In this document: positions 11,012 through 20,154 of the stretch, piece by piece
Layout of the letters: the number at the start of each line of letters is the position of its first letter
Position numbering within the stretch: position 1 is the stretch's first letter
Assembly: GCF_023703375.1 (NCBI RefSeq)
Contig: NZ_JAMQGO010000001.1
Coordinates: 620,001 to 684,000, forward strand
From: Lutimaribacter degradans
Lineage (GTDB): Bacteria > Pseudomonadota > Alphaproteobacteria > Rhodobacterales > Rhodobacteraceae
Direction: 5' to 3'
DNA length: 64,000 nucleotides
Made by a program: the position numbers and the translations under genes
The notes under the pieces: generated by a model
The model's database searches: none
Seen by the model: the letters and a program-made list of their open reading frames with translations, nothing else
Told to the model about the DNA's origin: nothing

Positions 11012-12856
11012 TTACTGGAAATTGGCGTGCACGGCGTTGATGGCCGTCTGGTCCAGCTGCAAGCCGGCGCGGGCCTGGATATCGGAAGCAAAGGCCTGGA
11101 ACAGATCCTGGGCCAGCCCCTGACGGGCCTGTTCGGCAAGCTGGCTGCGCAGCCTTGCGACCTCGGCAATCTCGGTGTCCGGCGGCAGAACCGCGTCAAG
11201 CTGGACCACGTAAACCGCGCCCATCCCGTCGATGATACCGGGCGTGCCAGGGGTCATGGCAAAAACCTGCTCAAGAAAGTCGGGCGGCGTGCCGGCAATA
11301 AAGCCGCCGCGCGTGATTTCACGTTCTTCCCTGACGTCGTAGCCAAGCGATGTCATCGCGCGGCCCTCGGATATGCGGGGCAAAAGCCCTTCGGCAAGCT
11401 CGCGCAGGCGGCGGTTGGTTTCAGCCGTTTGCCAGCCGGCCAGAACGCTTGCGCGCACGTCTTCGAACGGTTGCACTTGCGGGTCGATCACCTCGTCAAG
11501 GCGCAGGGCGAAAACGCCGCCATCTTCCATTTCCGCGACTTCGGGGAAATCGTCTTGCGCGACCTGTTGGGCAGCCTCGCGGAAGGATTCGTAATTCGCG
11601 GGGCCTTCTCCACTTTCAGGGAACCAGTCGATCTGCGCGACCTGCATGCCCGCTTCGCTTTCCAGCTCTTCCAGCGTGGCGCCACCGGCCAGCAAGCTGT
11701 CGATCTCGGTCAGGCGGGTTTCGATCAGGCGGCGCGCGCGATCCAGCGCGATTTCGTCGCGCAGCTCTTGTTCGACCTCTTCGAAGGGGGTTTCCTGCGC
11801 GTCCAGTTTGGCGTTCACGCGGTATAGCGCGGGGCCAACCGGGCTGTCGACGGGGCCGACAACCTCGCCCACTTCGGCGCCAAACACGGCATCGGCCGCC
11901 GCGCCGATATCGCCGCGCGCAACGTCACCCATATCGACATCGGCCAGTTCCAGGCCGCGATCTTGCACGACGGCATCGAAAGTTGTTTCGCCCGCCGCGA
12001 TCCGCGATTTCGCCTGTTCGGCGGCAGCCGCGTCGGCAAACCCCAGGCGCTCGACCAGGCGGCGCTCGGGGCGATTGTAGTCGTCGGCGCGGCGCTCGTA
12101 CTCGGTGCGCAGCACGTCTTCGGGCAGGTCGATCTGTTCGACAACCATTTCCGGGCTCAGCCAGGCATAGGTGATCCGCTTCATCTCGGGCGTTGTGAAC
12201 CGCGACAGGTTGGCCTCGTAATAGCTGCGCAGTTCATCTTCGCCGGGGGTGCCCAGTGGCGCGTCCAGATCGGCCTGGTCCAGCCGGATATACGAGAAAT
12301 TTCGCCGCTCGGCGGCATAGGTCATCAGCGTGTCGGTGAACGTGTCGGGCATCTGCACCCCGCGCACCAGCGCGCCTTGCATGAGCGTGCGGGCGGTTTC
12401 CTTGCGCAGTTGTTCCTCGAACTGTGTTTCGCCCAGGCCGACACGATCAAGCGCGAACGTATAGGCTTCGCGGTCGAAATCACCGCCAGGGCCCTGAAAG
12501 GCCGGGATCTCGGTGATCTGGCGCGCCAGGTTCTCGTCGCCGATCGACAGGCCAAGCTGCGCGGCCTCGTGATCCAGCGCGGCGGCGGTGATCAGCCGGC
12601 CCAGCACCTGGCTGTCCAGGCCCATGTTCTGCGCCTCGGGGAATGGCAGGGAGCTGCCCCTGTCGGCCTCGACCGCGCGAATCTCTTGTTGCAACTCGCG
12701 GGCGTAATCGTCCATCCCGATCTCTTCGTCGCCGACATAGCCCACGGGGCTGACGCCCCCCGACAGGTTCGTGACACCGAAACCGCCCAGGCCCAGGATC
12801 AGCAGGGCCAGAAGAATCCAGACCGCTGTTTTCGAAATGGTGTTGCCGCGCGCCAT
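11012..12856 (-). CDS. PpiD-like periplasmic peptidylprolyl isomerase / foldase
   Basis: A 614-residue envelope foldase. It has a short cytosolic N-terminus, one membrane anchor near residues 10-30 (WILLALLILGLGGFGVTNL), then a SurA/PpiD-type N-terminal chaperone region, and a parvulin-like segment around residues 250-360. The parvulin part is diverged, so prolyl isomerase activity is uncertain and chaperone function may dominate; many alphaproteobacterial PpiD-like proteins share this. A strong GAGGGAG precedes the ATG. It is followed by trpE 24 bases later, and preceded by the aminotransferase on the same strand with a 64-base gap. Confidence 0.9.
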   Translation of the reverse strand: MARGNTISKTAVWILLALLILGLGGFGVTNLSGGVSPVGYVGDEEIGMDDYARELQQEIRAVEADRGSSLPFPEAQNMGLDSQVLGRLITAAALDHEAAQLGLSIGDENLARQITEIPAFQGPGGDFDREAYTFALDRVGLGETQFEEQLRKETARTLMQGALVRGVQMPDTFTDTLMTYAAERRNFSYIRLDQADLDAPLGTPGEDELRSYYEANLSRFTTPEMKRITYAWLSPEMVVEQIDLPEDVLRTEYERRADDYNRPERRLVERLGFADAAAAEQAKSRIAAGETTFDAVVQDRGLELADVDMGDVARGDIGAAADAVFGAEVGEVVGPVDSPVGPALYRVNAKLDAQETPFEEVEQELRDEIALDRARRLIETRLTEIDSLLAGGATLEELESEAGMQVAQIDWFPESGEGPANYESFREAAQQVAQDDFPEVAEMEDGGVFALRLDEVIDPQVQPFEDVRASVLAGWQTAETNRRLRELAEGLLPRISEGRAMTSLGYDVREEREITRGGFIAGTPPDFLEQVFAMTPGTPGIIDGMGAVYVVQLDAVLPPDTEIAEVARLRSQLAEQARQGLAQDLFQAFASDIQARAGLQLDQTAINAVHANFQ

Positions 12857-12920
12857 GGTGCTCCCTCAAATCGTGTTTGCGACTGTCTACGCTGCGGCGC
12901 GCAGCCGCGCAAGCGATGCC

Positions 12921-14096
12921 TCAAGGCTGAAAGCCTGCAAGCCTGTCATAAAGCTGCGTGATTCCCGCGCGGTCGACATTGGCAAAGGCGATGCGCATCT
13001 GGCTTGCGCCGTCGGCATTGCCTTCGGGCATGAACATGGTGCCGGGCAGGGCCAGTACACCGGCCTCGGCCACCAACCGTTGGGCCAGCGCGTCTGACGC
13101 GATGTCGAACGGGTGGTGGAAATAGGCGAAATAGGCGCCCACGCCCATCAGCTGCCAGCCCCGCTCGGCCAGCCGTGGCATCCCCTCTTCGATGGCGGCA
13201 CGCCGGTCGAGTATCTCGGCGCGCTCACCGGCCAGCCATTGCCCCAGGTTCCGCATCCCCCAAAGCGCGGCGCGCTGGCCCAACTGGGGCGCGCAGATCG
13301 AAACGGTATCAAGGAACTTTTCAACCTCGGCCAGAAGGGCGGGATGGGCGATCATCGCCCCCGTGCGGTGGCCGGTCAGGCGGTAGGACTTGGAAAAGGA
13401 ATACAATTGCACCACCGTTTCCGACCAGTCGGGATCGGTGAACAGGGTGTGCGGCGCGTCCGAGCGGCTGTGGAAATCGCGGTAGGTTTCATCGACGATC
13501 AGCCGCAGCCCGTGCTTGCGCGCAAGCGTGGCGAAGCCGGCCACCAGGTCGGCGGGATACTCGACCCCGCAGGGGTTGTTGGGCGTCACCAGAACGATGG
13601 CGCGGGTGCGCGGGGTGATCAGCCGTGCGGCGTGGTCGGGATCGGGCAGCATGTCGGCGCCGCAGGGCAGGGGCACGGCCCGCACCCCGGCCATGTCGAG
13701 CCACATTTTATGATTGAAGTACCACGGGATGGGCAGCAGCACCTCGTCGCCCTCGCCGGTAAGCGCCGCGATAGTGGCGGCGAAAGCCTGGTTGCAACCG
13801 GCCGTGATCGCCACGTTCTGCGCGCCGATCTTGCCGCCGTAGGAAGTGCTGAACTGGCTTGCCAGCTCGGCGCGCAGATCGGGCAGGCCCAGAACGGGGC
13901 CGTATAGATGCGTGCCCGGATCTTCCTGGACAAGGCGGGCCATCTCGTCGCGCATCCCGGCCGGGGGCGGGTCGACGGGGGCGGCCTGGCTGACATTGAT
14001 CAACGGGCGGTCGGGTGGAAACACGACCCCCTCAAGCCAGCGGCGGGCCTCCATCACGGGCGGGGCGAATGTGGCGTTGGTGCGGGTCTGGGTCAT
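12921..14096 (-). CDS. PLP-dependent class I/II aminotransferase
   Basis: A 391-residue fold-type I aminotransferase. Visible motifs: YGPVLGLPDLRAELA (substrate loop), TAGCNQAFAATIAAL, the VTPNNPCGVEYP PLP pocket, VDETYRDF with the Asp that holds the pyridine nitrogen, and the Schiff-base Lys in YSFSKSYRLTGHRTG. The substrate is not predictable; relatives are annotated as aspartate/aromatic aminotransferases. ATG at 14096 is chosen over a TTG two codons upstream because AGAGG lies ahead of it. It is part of the long minus-strand series from fabI to trpE. Confidence 0.9.
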   Translation of the reverse strand: MTQTRTNATFAPPVMEARRWLEGVVFPPDRPLINVSQAAPVDPPPAGMRDEMARLVQEDPGTHLYGPVLGLPDLRAELASQFSTSYGGKIGAQNVAITAGCNQAFAATIAALTGEGDEVLLPIPWYFNHKMWLDMAGVRAVPLPCGADMLPDPDHAARLITPRTRAIVLVTPNNPCGVEYPADLVAGFATLARKHGLRLIVDETYRDFHSRSDAPHTLFTDPDWSETVVQLYSFSKSYRLTGHRTGAMIAHPALLAEVEKFLDTVSICAPQLGQRAALWGMRNLGQWLAGERAEILDRRAAIEEGMPRLAERGWQLMGVGAYFAYFHHPFDIASDALAQRLVAEAGVLALPGTMFMPEGNADGASQMRIAFANVDRAGITQLYDRLAGFQP

Positions 14097-14165
14097 TGGC
14101 AACCTCTGGATTTACCGGGGCACGGGCGCATGGCCGGTGTTGGGCCGATGCCGATCAGGGCGTGG

Positions 14166-14684
14166 TCAGTCGCGGCCGCGATAGGGCTCGACATATTGCA
14201 GGGCCATGTCCCACGGAAAGAAGATCCAGGTATCCTGGCTGACCCCGGTGATGAAGGTATCGGCCTGTTTCTCGCCTTCAGGCTTGGCATAGACGCAGGC
14301 GAAATGCGCCTTTGGGTAGCGCGAGCGGACCAGTTCCAGCGTCTTGCCGCTGTCGACAAGGTCGTCGACGATCAGGATGCCCGTGCCGTCGCCCATCAGT
14401 TCGGGGTCGGGGCTGTTGAGCACTTCCGCCTCGCGGCGTTCATCCTCTTTGCCACCGCCGGCGTGATAGGACTTGACCGAAATGGTATCGACCGTGCGAA
14501 TACCCAGCTCGCGCGCCACGATCATCGCGGGCGCCATGCCGCCACGGGTGATGGCGACGATGGCGCGCCAGGCGCCCTCATCCGGGCCGAACCCGTCAAG
14601 CCGCCAGGCCAGTGCCCGGCTGTCGCGATGGATCTGGTCCCAACTGACGTGAAACCCTTTTTCGTGCGGCAGGCGGTCGGTCAT
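14166..14684 (-). CDS. gpt: Xanthine(-guanine) phosphoribosyltransferase
   Basis: Purine-salvage enzyme that transfers ribose-5-phosphate from PRPP to xanthine or guanine. 172 residues, slightly longer than E. coli Gpt. The PRPP-binding loop is [14 protein letters not shown] near residue 102, and the base-recognition end is [35 protein letters not shown] near residue 45 matches the family. It starts 11 bases after the LysE gene upstream, so it is probably cotranscribed with it. Confidence 0.93.
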   Translation of the reverse strand: MTDRLPHEKGFHVSWDQIHRDSRALAWRLDGFGPDEGAWRAIVAITRGGMAPAMIVARELGIRTVDTISVKSYHAGGGKEDERREAEVLNSPDPELMGDGTGILIVDDLVDSGKTLELVRSRYPKAHFACVYAKPEGEKQADTFITGVSQDTWIFFPWDMALQYVEPYRGRD

Positions 14685-14695
14685 GGCAGTCTCCT

Positions 14696-15307
14696 TTATC
14701 TTGAGAAGAGCAGGCGCAGGCCAAGCAGGGCCAGAACACCCGCGGCGATGCGGTCAAGCAGGGGTTTCAGGCGCAGGTACCCGGCGCGCGCGGTGGCGGT
14801 GGACAGGGCAAGCGCGAAAACCGTGTAGACCGCCCATTCAACGAAAAGGTGGTTGAGCACGATCAGCCCCTTTTCCACCAGCGACAGGTCGGGCGGAAAG
14901 ACCACCACCAGCACGGAGGCGGCAAACAGCACGGATTTCGGATTGCCCAGGTTCACCAGGAACCCGGTGCCAAAGGCGCGGCGCAGGCGTGGGGCGTTGC
15001 CATCGGGCGCGGCCACGGGTTGGCGGGCGTCGCGCCACATGCCCCATGCGATATACAGCAGGTAAAGCGCGCCCCCGGTTTTCAGGATCACGTAGGCCCA
15101 GGGAAAAAGCGTGAACATCGCGTCCAGCCCCAAAAGCCCCGCCCCCGTCCAGAGCGCGGCCATCGTGCCCAGCCCCGCGCCGGTGGCAATCCCGGCCAGC
15201 CGCCCCGATGCCATTGTTGCCCTCAGGGCCAGAAGAAGCGCGGGCCCGGGCGAGGCCATCGCGGCCAGTAGCACCAGGTTGAAGGCGATCAGGTGGCCGA
15301 TCTCCAT
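14696..15307 (-). CDS. LysE/RhtB-family amino-acid exporter (copy 1)
   Basis: A 203-residue inner-membrane exporter with about six hydrophobic segments. The family motif [12 protein letters not shown] lies near residue 18, followed by [15 protein letters not shown], and the G-x-x-(F)[12 protein letters not shown] segment near residue 118. It is 15 bases downstream of a clear paralogue (next entry), so the pair arose by tandem duplication or was acquired together. Substrates are usually amino acids such as threonine, homoserine or lysine, but cannot be read from sequence. Confidence 0.9.
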   Translation of the reverse strand: MEIGHLIAFNLVLLAAMASPGPALLLALRATMASGRLAGIATGAGLGTMAALWTGAGLLGLDAMFTLFPWAYVILKTGGALYLLYIAWGMWRDARQPVAAPDGNAPRLRRAFGTGFLVNLGNPKSVLFAASVLVVVFPPDLSLVEKGLIVLNHLFVEWAVYTVFALALSTATARAGYLRLKPLLDRIAAGVLALLGLRLLFSR

Positions 15308-15322
15308 CCGCGCGCCCCCGGC

Positions 15323-15919
15323 TCAGCTGGCCACGCGCAGCGCCAGAACGCCCAGCACCGCTGCGGCTATCCTGTCGATCCGCGCCTTGAGGCGGAAATA
15401 GAAGGCCCGTGCCGGCGCCGTGCTGAGGATCATCGCAACTGCGCCGTACCACACTGTTTCCAGCACCAGGTGATTGCCCACGATCAGCGCGGCCTCGGCC
15501 CCCGCCGGCATCGTGGGAAACACGGTGGTAAAGATCGCGGCGATGAAGAAAACGGCCTTGGGGTTGGCGAAATTCGTGACCAGCCCCAGCCTGAACCCGC
15601 CAAGGCCCCTTGGGGCGTCCTGGTCAATCGGGCGATGCGCCCCGCGCCACAGCACGACGGCCAGCCACAACAAATACGCCCCGCCCAGCAACTTCAACGC
15701 CATGTAGGCCCAGGGCACCAGCGCAAAGATCGCCGAAAGGCCCGCCAGCGCCAGAAGCGTCCAGCAGACCGCGGCACAGGCCAATCCCAGCCCGCAACGC
15801 AGCGCCGCGTGGCGGCCGTGGGCAAAAGACGTGCGCATCATCGCGATGAAGGCCGGCCCCGGCGAGGCAAGCGCGCCAAGAATGGCGATGTTGAACGCGA
15901 TCAGGTGGGGCCAGTCCAT
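15323..15919 (-). CDS. LysE/RhtB-family amino-acid exporter (copy 2)
   Basis: A 198-residue paralogue of the neighbouring exporter. It shares the start (PHLIAFNIAILGALASPGPA), the second-helix GLGLACAAVCWT and the LVTNFANPKAVFFIAAIF segment, with the same hydrophobic pattern. It begins only 5 bases after the fabI stop, so translation is probably coupled. Two non-identical exporters in one unit could extend substrate range or, less likely, work as a heteromer. Confidence 0.9.
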   Translation of the reverse strand: MDWPHLIAFNIAILGALASPGPAFIAMMRTSFAHGRHAALRCGLGLACAAVCWTLLALAGLSAIFALVPWAYMALKLLGGAYLLWLAVVLWRGAHRPIDQDAPRGLGGFRLGLVTNFANPKAVFFIAAIFTTVFPTMPAGAEAALIVGNHLVLETVWYGAVAMILSTAPARAFYFRLKARIDRIAAAVLGVLALRVAS

Positions 15920-15924
15920 AGGGC

Positions 15925-16749
15925 TTAGCCGTCCTTCCGGCCGGTCACGGCGTCGATGTCGGGCGCGTCCACGGCCTTCATGCCGACCACGTGATAGCCC
16001 GCGTCGACATGCAGCGTTTCGCCGGTCACGCCGCTGCCCAGGTCGGACAGCAGGTAAAGCGCCGATTTGCCCACGTCGTCGATCGTCACGTTACGGCGCA
16101 GGGGCGAATTGAGTTCGTTCCATTTCAGGATATAGCGGAAATCGCCGATACCGCTGGCGGCCAGCGTCTTGATCGGGCCGGCGCTGATCGCGTTGACGCG
16201 GATGCCATCCTTGCCCAGGTCTTCGGCCATGTATTTCACCGAGGCTTCAAGCGCGGCCTTGGCGACGCCCATCACGTTGTAATGGGGCATGACCTGCTCG
16301 GCGCCGTAATAAGTAAGCGTCAGCGCGCTGCCGCCCTCGGTCATCAGCTTCTCGGCGCGCTGCACGACGGCGGTGAAGCTGTAGCAGCTGATATCCATCG
16401 TCATCAGGAAATTGTTGCGGCTGGTATCGACATAGCGACCGCGCAGTTCGGATTTGTCGGAAAACCCTATGGCGTGCACGATGAAGTCGAGCTTGCCCCA
16501 TTTCGCTTCGATCTCGGCAAAGGCGGCGTCGATCGAGTCGGCGTCGGACACGTCGCAATCAATCAGGGTCTCGACGCCCAGCTGTTCGGCCAGCGGGGCG
16601 ACGCGTTTGCGAAACTGGTCGCCCATGTAGGTGAACGCCATTTCGGCGCCGGCCTCGGCGCAGGCACGGGCGATGCCCCAAGCGATTGACTTGTCGTTGG
16701 CCAGGCCCATGATCAGACCGCGCTTCCCGGCCATGAGAGTGTTTGACAT
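15925..16749 (-). CDS. fabI: Enoyl-[acyl-carrier-protein] reductase (NADH)
   Basis: Last reduction step of the fatty-acid elongation cycle, and the target of triclosan-type inhibitors in other bacteria. 274 residues of the short-chain dehydrogenase fold: GLANDKSIAWGIA cofactor loop near residue 15, DCDVSDADS, and the catalytic Tyr and Lys in HYNVMGVAKAALE (Tyr-x6-Lys). ISAGPIKTLAASGI near residue 194 is typical of FabI. ATG at 16749 gives the normal length; AAGG lies a short distance upstream. First gene of the minus-strand series fabI-lysE-lysE-gpt-aminotransferase-ppiD-trpE, with gaps of 5, 15, 11, 69, 64 and 24 bases. Confidence 0.96.
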   Translation of the reverse strand: MSNTLMAGKRGLIMGLANDKSIAWGIARACAEAGAEMAFTYMGDQFRKRVAPLAEQLGVETLIDCDVSDADSIDAAFAEIEAKWGKLDFIVHAIGFSDKSELRGRYVDTSRNNFLMTMDISCYSFTAVVQRAEKLMTEGGSALTLTYYGAEQVMPHYNVMGVAKAALEASVKYMAEDLGKDGIRVNAISAGPIKTLAASGIGDFRYILKWNELNSPLRRNVTIDDVGKSALYLLSDLGSGVTGETLHVDAGYHVVGMKAVDAPDIDAVTGRKDG

Positions 16750-16892
16750 TTCCGCAACCTTACCCAGTTCCTGTGACGTTGCCTGTCCTTTAGGCGATGG
16801 CTTACGCTGCATCAAGGCAAACCGGGGCCTGCGCGCCCAAACCAACCACGAAAGGCCATGCCCGACCGTGATGAAACAAGGAATTTTCACTA

Positions 16893-17498
16893 ATGACCGA
16901 CCGTAGCGGGATCTTCGCCGGGGATGACCCTTTTGCAATCGCGCGGGCCTGGCTGACCGAGGCCGAGCAGGCCGAAATCAATGATCCGAACGCCATCGCG
17001 CTGTCGACCGTCGATGCAGACGGCATGCCCAACGCGCGGATGGTGCTCCTGAAGGAGATAGAGGATGACGCCTTCGTCTTTTACACCAATTACGAGAGCG
17101 CCAAGGCCCGGGAAATCGAGCAGGCCGGCAAGGCGGCCTTCGTCATGCACTGGAAATCGCTGCGTCGGCAAATCCGCGTACGCGGCACCGTCACGCGTGA
17201 GGACGGCCCGAAAGCGGATGCCTATTACGCGTCGCGTAGTCTGAAAAGCAGGCTTGGCGCCTGGGCCAGCCAACAGTCCCGCCCGCTGGCATCCCGCGCT
17301 GCGCTGATGGCCGAGGTCGCGAAAGTAACCGCATGTCATGGCACCAATCCGCCCAGACCATCCTTTTGGGGGGGTTACAGAATCATGCCGACTCAGATCG
17401 AGTTCTGGGCGGATGGGGCGTTTCGACTGCACGACCGTTTCGTGTGGCGCAGGGCGGACGCGGGACAAAATTGGGAAATAACACGGCTCAACCCGTGA
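16893..17498 (+). CDS. pdxH: Pyridoxamine/pyridoxine 5'-phosphate oxidase
   Basis: FMN enzyme making pyridoxal 5'-phosphate. 201 residues. Family motifs: [10 protein letters not shown] near residue 46, [38 protein letters not shown], and the C-terminal P-x-x-x-E-FW-x-DG-RLHDR and ITRLNP end. AAGGAA precedes the ATG. It is divergent from fabI, with a 143-base shared upstream region. A perfect inverted repeat begins immediately after the stop codon. Confidence 0.96.
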   Translation: MTDRSGIFAGDDPFAIARAWLTEAEQAEINDPNAIALSTVDADGMPNARMVLLKEIEDDAFVFYTNYESAKAREIEQAGKAAFVMHWKSLRRQIRVRGTVTREDGPKADAYYASRSLKSRLGAWASQQSRPLASRAALMAEVAKVTACHGTNPPRPSFWGGYRIMPTQIEFWADGAFRLHDRFVWRRADAGQNWEITRLNP

Positions 17499-17615
17499 AT
17501 TTCACGTCGCGTGAAATGCAGACGCCCATGAAAATTGAATTATTTCACCTTGCACCCAGTGTGGATTATGCCGCATTCAATGCAACAAGGTGAATAGGAC
17601 TCGTGGGTAAAAAAC
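17499..17615 (+). promoter_or_regulatory. Structured leader of the cold-shock gene
   Basis: The whole gap between pdxH and the cold-shock gene is rich in inverted repeats. ATTTCACG / CGTGAAAT with a three-base loop lies at 17499-17517, directly after the pdxH stop. TATTTCACCTTG at 17541-17552 pairs with CAAGGTGAATA at 17586-17596 (one bulge). GCATT / AATGC lies inside that long arm at 17573-17583. The long arm buries an AAGGTG that could otherwise serve as a ribosome-binding site. A temperature-sensitive fold is plausible by analogy with other csp leaders, but is inference. Confidence 0.5.
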
Positions 17616-18152
17616 TTGACGAATGAAAATGAAAACACCCGCAGGTTGACGGGGCAGGTTAAATGGTTCGACCCGGTTAAGGGTTTTGGGTTTGTGATCG
17701 CCGATGAAGGCGGACCGGACATCCTGCTGCATGCCAACGTGCTGAGGAACTTCGGACAAAGCTCGGTCGCGGATGGGGCGCGGATCGAGATCGAGGCACA
17801 GCAAACGCCACGCGGCGTGCAGGCCGTTACCGTGTTCTCTATCGAACCGCCCGAGGGGGCGGGTGCGGCCACGCTGACGGATTTCGAGGAGATCGACCCT
17901 GAAACGATCGCCGCCGCCCCCTTGGAGCCGGCGCGCGTCAAGTGGTTCGACAAGGGCAAGGGGTTCGGATTCGGCAACGTGTTCGGGCGTCCCGAAGATG
18001 TGTTTTTTCACATCGAGGTTCTGCGCCGATCGGGGCTTGCCGACCTGCAACCGGGCGAGGCAATCTGCCTGCGTGTGATCGACGGCAAACGCGGCCGGAT
18101 GGCGACCGAGGTATTGGCATGGGAAGCAGCATTGAAGACGTCAGACGCGTAA
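17616..18152 (+). CDS. Two-domain cold-shock protein
   Basis: A 178-residue protein with two cold-shock (OB-fold, single-stranded nucleic-acid binding) domains. The first starts with GQVKWFDPVKGFGFVIADE at about residues 13-31, the second with ARVKWFDKGKGFGFG near residue 108. The two are joined by an acidic linker (FEEIDPETIAAAP). The RNP1-like KGFGF is kept in both; in the second, the RNP2 part reads DVFFHIEVLRR. The start is TTG at 17616, as no in-frame ATG occurs near the first domain. The upstream ribosome-binding site is weak, which fits control by the leader. It ends in TAATG, shared with the next gene. Confidence 0.9.
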   Translation: MTNENENTRRLTGQVKWFDPVKGFGFVIADEGGPDILLHANVLRNFGQSSVADGARIEIEAQQTPRGVQAVTVFSIEPPEGAGAATLTDFEEIDPETIAAAPLEPARVKWFDKGKGFGFGNVFGRPEDVFFHIEVLRRSGLADLQPGEAICLRVIDGKRGRMATEVLAWEAALKTSDA

Positions 18153-18655
18153 TGTCGCGCGCGCGGCGGGGCCTTGGCTTTGCCGCGCTTCTGCTTTTGG
18201 TGCTTGGCCTTGCAGGTACGGTGACAGGCCCGGTGCGGGCCGATACCGCCGCCTGTGCGCCGGGTGTCGTGCATCTGCGCGGTGACTGGGGCCGGGCGCG
18301 ATTCTCGGTCGACCTGGCGCAAACGCCGCGCGAGCAAGCCCGCGGCCTTATGTTTGTCGAACAGATGCCGCGCAGCCGCGGCATGTTGTTCATATATCCT
18401 AGGCCGCAATCGGTTTCGTTCTGGATGAAGAACACGCTGATTCCTCTCGACATGATCTTTCTCGATTCCACCGGCACGGTGCGACACGTGCATCACGACG
18501 CGGTGCCGGGCGACCTGACCCCGATACGCGGCGGGCGCGAGATCCTGGTGGTTCTGGAAATAAATGCCGGTCTGGCGCGTGAACTGGGGATCGCGCCGGG
18601 CAGCGAGATGCGCCACCCCGCCTTTGATCGCGAAGACGCGGCCTGGCCCTGTTAA
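18152..18655 (+). CDS. Exported DUF192 protein
   Basis: A 167-residue secreted protein. The N-terminus SRARRGLGFAALLLLVLGLA is a signal peptide with a cut after about PVRA. The DUF192 core follows: VDLAQTPREQARGLMFVEQM, MLFIYPRPQSVSFWMKNTLI, PLDMIFLDSTGTV and VLEINAGLARELGI. The biochemical role of DUF192 proteins is not known. The ATG at 18152 overlaps the cold-shock stop by one base; an alternative ATG at 18119 lies inside that gene. The fixed link to a cold-shock gene suggests cotranscription rather than a shared function. Confidence 0.85.
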   Translation: MSRARRGLGFAALLLLVLGLAGTVTGPVRADTAACAPGVVHLRGDWGRARFSVDLAQTPREQARGLMFVEQMPRSRGMLFIYPRPQSVSFWMKNTLIPLDMIFLDSTGTVRHVHHDAVPGDLTPIRGGREILVVLEINAGLARELGIAPGSEMRHPAFDREDAAWPC

Positions 18656-18700
18656 GGGGCTTTTCAATCCGGTTGGCACGGGGTATTGGAGCACATGGTT

Positions 18701-18777
18701 CGGGACGTGGCGCAGTCTGGTAGCGCACCTGTTTTGGGTACAGGGGGTCGTGAGTTCGAATCTCGCCGTCCCGACCA
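18701..18777 (+). tRNA. tRNA-Pro (anticodon TGG)
   Basis: 77 bases including an encoded CCA. Acceptor arm CGGGACG / CGTCCCG, anticodon stem CCTGT / ACAGG with loop TTTGGGT (anticodon TGG), and T-loop GTTCGAATC. It reads codons CCA/CCG/CCN. It lies 45 bases before bioM on the same strand. Confidence 0.97.
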
Positions 18778-18822
18778 TATATCCCTGTTCGGCCTATCCG
18801 GCCGGCGTGGCACGGGGCCGGA

Positions 18823-19542
18823 ATGAGCATCCCTGACATTGTGATTGAAAACGTGTCGCTGACGCTTGGGGAAACCCGCGTTTTCAACGAGTTCTCGTTG
18901 CGCATGTCCGAGCGGCGCGTTGCTGTCATTGGCCGCAACGGGGCGGGAAAATCACAACTGGCGCGCCTGGTCGCCGGTTTGCTTGCGCCCGATACGGGCC
19001 GAGTGCGCGTGGAAGATATCGACGTGGGGCGCGACAGGCGTGCGGCGCTGGCGACGGTGGGCATCCTGTTCCAGAACCCCGATCACCAGATCATCTTTCC
19101 CACCGTCGAGGAAGAACTGGCCTTTGGCCTGCGCAGCCAGGGCCTCGACCCGCGCGAAGCCGCACGCCGCGTGAGCGATATGCTGGCGCGATTCAATCGC
19201 GCCGATTGGGCCACGCGCGCGGTGCACACGCTCAGCCAGGGGCAACGCCACCTCGTATGCCTGATGGCGGTCTTGTTGATGGCACCGCGCGTCATCGTTC
19301 TGGACGAGCCCTTTGCCGGTCTGGACATGGCCACCGCGCTGCGCCTGACACGCTACCTGGAAACCGTCGATCAACAGCTTGTGCACATCACCCATGATCT
19401 GCCCGCGGTCGAGGATTATGACCGCGCGATCTGGCTGGATGGCGGGACAGTGCGCGCCGATGGCCCGCCGGCGCAGGTTCTGCCGGCCTATCGTGCGGCG
19501 ATGGTGGCGCTGGGGGGCAGCGATGCTTTCACTGACATCTGA
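18823..19542 (+). CDS. bioM: Biotin ECF transporter ATPase
   Basis: A 239-residue ABC ATPase of the energy-coupling-factor (CbiO-like) type. Walker A GRNGAGKS near residue 38; Q loop FQNPDHQIIFPTVEEELAFG, characteristic of ECF A-subunits; Walker B VIVLDEPFAGLD; and H-loop HITHDL. The ABC signature reads LSQGQ rather than the usual LSGGQ. It energises biotin import with BioN and BioY, encoded directly downstream. The start overlaps no gene; tRNA-Pro is 45 bases upstream, and no separate promoter is obvious. Its end overlaps bioN by 20 bases. Confidence 0.92.
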   Translation: MSIPDIVIENVSLTLGETRVFNEFSLRMSERRVAVIGRNGAGKSQLARLVAGLLAPDTGRVRVEDIDVGRDRRAALATVGILFQNPDHQIIFPTVEEELAFGLRSQGLDPREAARRVSDMLARFNRADWATRAVHTLSQGQRHLVCLMAVLLMAPRVIVLDEPFAGLDMATALRLTRYLETVDQQLVHITHDLPAVEDYDRAIWLDGGTVRADGPPAQVLPAYRAAMVALGGSDAFTDI

Positions 19543-20122
19543 ACGGCGCACCCCCTGGCACGCGATCGCGGCGGGGCCCAAGATGCTGGTGTTGCTTGCG
19601 GCGACGCTGGGGGCCTTCTGGATCGAGGGTGTTGGTCCCATCCTGGGATTCGCGGCAACGGTGGCGGCGCTTTACATGCCGGGGGGGCTTGTATTCGCGC
19701 GGGCGGGCGCGCGGATGCTGGCGCCGGTTGTGCCCTTCGTCGTCGTGATCCTGGCCTGGCACTGGTGGACCGGCGCATTGGCGCAGGGCGTGGTCATCGT
19801 GCTGCGGATGGTGGCGTTGATCGCGCTGGCCAACCTCGTCACCATGACCACGCGTTTGCAAGACATGCTGGACCGTGTCGATGCCGCCTTGGCGCTTTTG
19901 CGCTTGCCACAGGCCTGGCGGCGGCGTCTGGCATTGGCGGTTGCGCTGGTCATCCGTTTTACCCCTGTGCTGGTGCAAAAGGGCGCGGCGTTGTCGCAAT
20001 CCTGGCGCGCGCGCAGCCGGCGGCGGCCTGGCTGGCGGCTGGTGTTGCCCTTCGCGCTGGTCGCGATCGACGACGCCGAACGCGTGGCCGAGGCCTTGCG
20101 CGCCCGCTCGGGCGAATTGTAG
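19523..20122 (+). CDS. bioN: Biotin ECF transporter transmembrane (T) subunit
   Basis: A 199-residue membrane protein of the CbiQ/BioN family with several hydrophobic segments in the first 120 residues. Near the C-terminus is the coupling-helix motif ARSRRRPGWR and ALRARSGEL, equivalent to the Ala-Arg-Gly motifs that contact the ATPase. The ATG at 19523 lies within bioM, so translation is coupled. Protein length matches BioN of Rhodobacter-type BioMNY systems. bioY follows after 32 bases. Confidence 0.9.
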   Translation: MLSLTSERRTPWHAIAAGPKMLVLLAATLGAFWIEGVGPILGFAATVAALYMPGGLVFARAGARMLAPVVPFVVVILAWHWWTGALAQGVVIVLRMVALIALANLVTMTTRLQDMLDRVDAALALLRLPQAWRRRLALAVALVIRFTPVLVQKGAALSQSWRARSRRRPGWRLVLPFALVAIDDAERVAEALRARSGEL

Positions 20123-20154
20123 ACAGGCATGACCCCAAGCTGGAGACCCTCGAG

